A DNA stretch of 23,462 bases from NCBI GenBank assembly GCA_002405755.1, contig DHMK01000021.1:1-23462 (forward strand), in the 5' to 3' direction. Positions within the stretch are counted from its first letter, which is position 1. Every line of letters starts with the position of its first letter. This document shows positions 22,670 to 23,462 of this stretch, piece after piece. Source of the DNA: Clostridiales bacterium UBA4644. GTDB lineage: Bacteria > Bacillota > Clostridia > Oscillospirales > Butyricicoccaceae. The position numbers and the translations under genes were made by a program. The notes beneath the pieces are model-generated. The model saw only the letters and a list, made by a program, of their open reading frames with translations, did no database searches and was not told the DNA's origin.

Positions 22670-23462
22670 AGAAATATCTGACCACACTGCTGGCCGCCTG
22701 TTGTATGCTGGCGGCTTTTTCCATGCCCGCGTCTGCGTTGGAATGCGTCAACGCAAGCTCCATATCGCTTGACTCGCCGCAAGCGGCAAGTCTCACTCAT
22801 TCCGCTGCGTTTCCTTTTCCCACAAAGTCTTACGACTTTGTGGGAACCCTGATCGATGCGCCGGACACGGGGCTGTTTGGGCGTCCCACCTCAGATGATA
22901 CCGTCTATGTCACCACGGACAAACCCGCCAACACCGACCGCAGCAAAAATGCCGCCTACATTCCGCCCGCCTTTGGAAGTCCGACCAGCTATACGCTGAA
23001 CGCCGGAGAACTGCTGACGCCGAACCTTGTGAGCGGTTCGACCACGGGAACAGTCAGCGGCACAGGCGGCGTGTCTGTCCTGCCGCCCTCCACCTCCGGC
23101 AGCACCAGCGGGAACACCGGTTCCTACACGCAGACTAAGTACACGACAGTCACGAAAGACCTCTATTACAGCGGCGGCTACCTCGGTACGCTGAAAATCC
23201 CCACCCCCGGCCTGTCCGTCAAGGTATATCATGGGACGGACGCGGACGCGCTCCGCAAGGGTGCGGGCCATTTTGCCAGCACTTCCATTTGGGAGGGCAA
23301 TGTGGCGATCGCGGGCCACAATCGCGGCGTCAATAACCACTTCGGCAAGATCCACACCCTCGACATTGGCGACACCATCAAGCTGACCACCCAGCTCGGC
23401 ACACGCAGCTATGAGGTGTACTCCGTCAGCAAAATCAGCGTGGACGATACCAGCGTCCTGAA
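22666..23462 (+). CDS. Class D-like sortase of a conjugative element (cut by window edge)
   Basis: An open frame from ATG 22666 to the window end, 265 residues so far. Residues 1-24 form a signal peptide (MKKYLTTLLAACCMLAAFS, ending PASA). After an unusual insert (about 25-61) comes the family-typical DAPDTGLFGRPTSDDT, then a Ser/Thr/Gly linker. The sortase domain starts near residue 180 with GTLKIPTPGLSVKVYHG; catalytic His218 lies in AGHNRG, preceded by KGAGHF and W-E-G-N. The catalytic Cys and Arg would be downstream of the edge. In Firmicute elements these sortases act on wall-anchored surface proteins. Confidence 0.82.
   Translation, partial: MKKYLTTLLAACCMLAAFSMPASALECVNASSISLDSPQAASLTHSAAFPFPTKSYDFVGTLIDAPDTGLFGRPTSDDTVYVTTDKPANTDRSKNAAYIPPAFGSPTSYTLNAGELLTPNLVSGSTTGTVSGTGGVSVLPPSTSGSTSGNTGSYTQTKYTTVTKDLYYSGGYLGTLKIPTPGLSVKVYHGTDADALRKGAGHFASTSIWEGNVAIAGHNRGVNNHFGKIHTLDIGDTIKLTTQLGTRSYEVYSVSKISVDDTSVL
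22735..22846 (+). repeat. In-frame hairpin-rich insertion in the sortase gene
   Basis: Three inverted repeats follow each other. GCGTTG/CAACGC spans 22735-22740 and 22749-22754. GACT-GCCG/CGGC-AGTC spans 22771-22792, with one C:A mismatch. TTCCCACAAAGTC/GACTTTGTGGGAA spans 22817-22829 and 22834-22846; this last one is a perfect 13-base stem around TTAC. In related sortases the ALE after the signal peptide runs straight into the IDAPD segment, so these 37 codons appear inserted. Size and dyads suggest a REP/MITE-like element. Confidence 0.55.

Noticed and set aside
22820..22846. Hairpin as a rho-independent terminator
   Set aside because: No T tract follows and it lies inside an open sortase frame.
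1..23462. CRISPR array or tandem repeat array
   Set aside because: No regularly spaced direct repeats were seen; the three repeated intergenic blocks are too long and too far apart.

Overview
The window looks like a GC-rich chromosome segment from a gut-type Firmicute, most likely an Oscillospiraceae relative. This rests on strong GGAGG ribosome binding sites, near-consensus sigma-A promoters, lipoprotein signal peptides with LSAC lipoboxes, an S-layer-homology (SLH) surface protein with InlB-type repeats, and a sortase-bearing conjugative-element fragment. No rRNA gene, intact tRNA gene or CRISPR array was seen. The genus assignment is inference.

Bases 1-8398 (minus strand) hold one tightly packed operon of PBSX/myovirus-like structural genes. 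In transcription order they are: major capsid-like protein, two head-tail connector-type proteins, tail terminator, contractile sheath, tail tube, tail assembly chaperone, LysM baseplate protein, hub protein (XkdQ/gpD-like), XkdR-like, XkdS-like, baseplate J, DUF2313/YmfQ-like, and the N-terminal part of a tail-collar fibre that runs off the left edge. Most neighbours overlap by 4 bases (ATGA or GTGA). The order follows the xkd operon, but the tape measure gene expected between chaperone and LysM protein is absent: only 26 bases separate them. No portal, protease or terminase lies upstream of the capsid gene, which has its own candidate promoter and starts the operon. This is the most unusual system here: a contractile tail plus capsid operon lacking its length ruler and its DNA-packaging genes, at least locally.

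Bases 8399-16830 hold the divergent surface-protein region: a 1393-residue secreted SLH protein, a 749-residue two-domain solute-binding lipoprotein, a broken small gene, and a 290-residue lipoprotein of unknown function. The intergenic spaces after these genes carry three copies of one module (GC-rich terminator, dyad, sigma-A promoter). A fourth, promoter-only version precedes the SLH gene. The third copy also carries about 38 bases of the SLH gene's 3' end, which records a past duplication or recombination.

Bases 16924-21947 are a five-gene operon: an MsmK/UgpC-type ATPase, a family-1 solute-binding lipoprotein, two MalF/MalG-type permeases, and a HlyD/RND-type membrane adaptor that is an unexpected member of an import operon.

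Bases 21948-23462 hold a hairpin terminator, a 45-base sequence matching the 3' half of a tRNA-Arg(CCU) on the minus strand (candidate attachment-site scar), then the remains of an integrative conjugative element: a 5'-truncated membrane surface protein and a class D-like sortase that is cut by the window edge and interrupted in frame by a hairpin-rich insertion.
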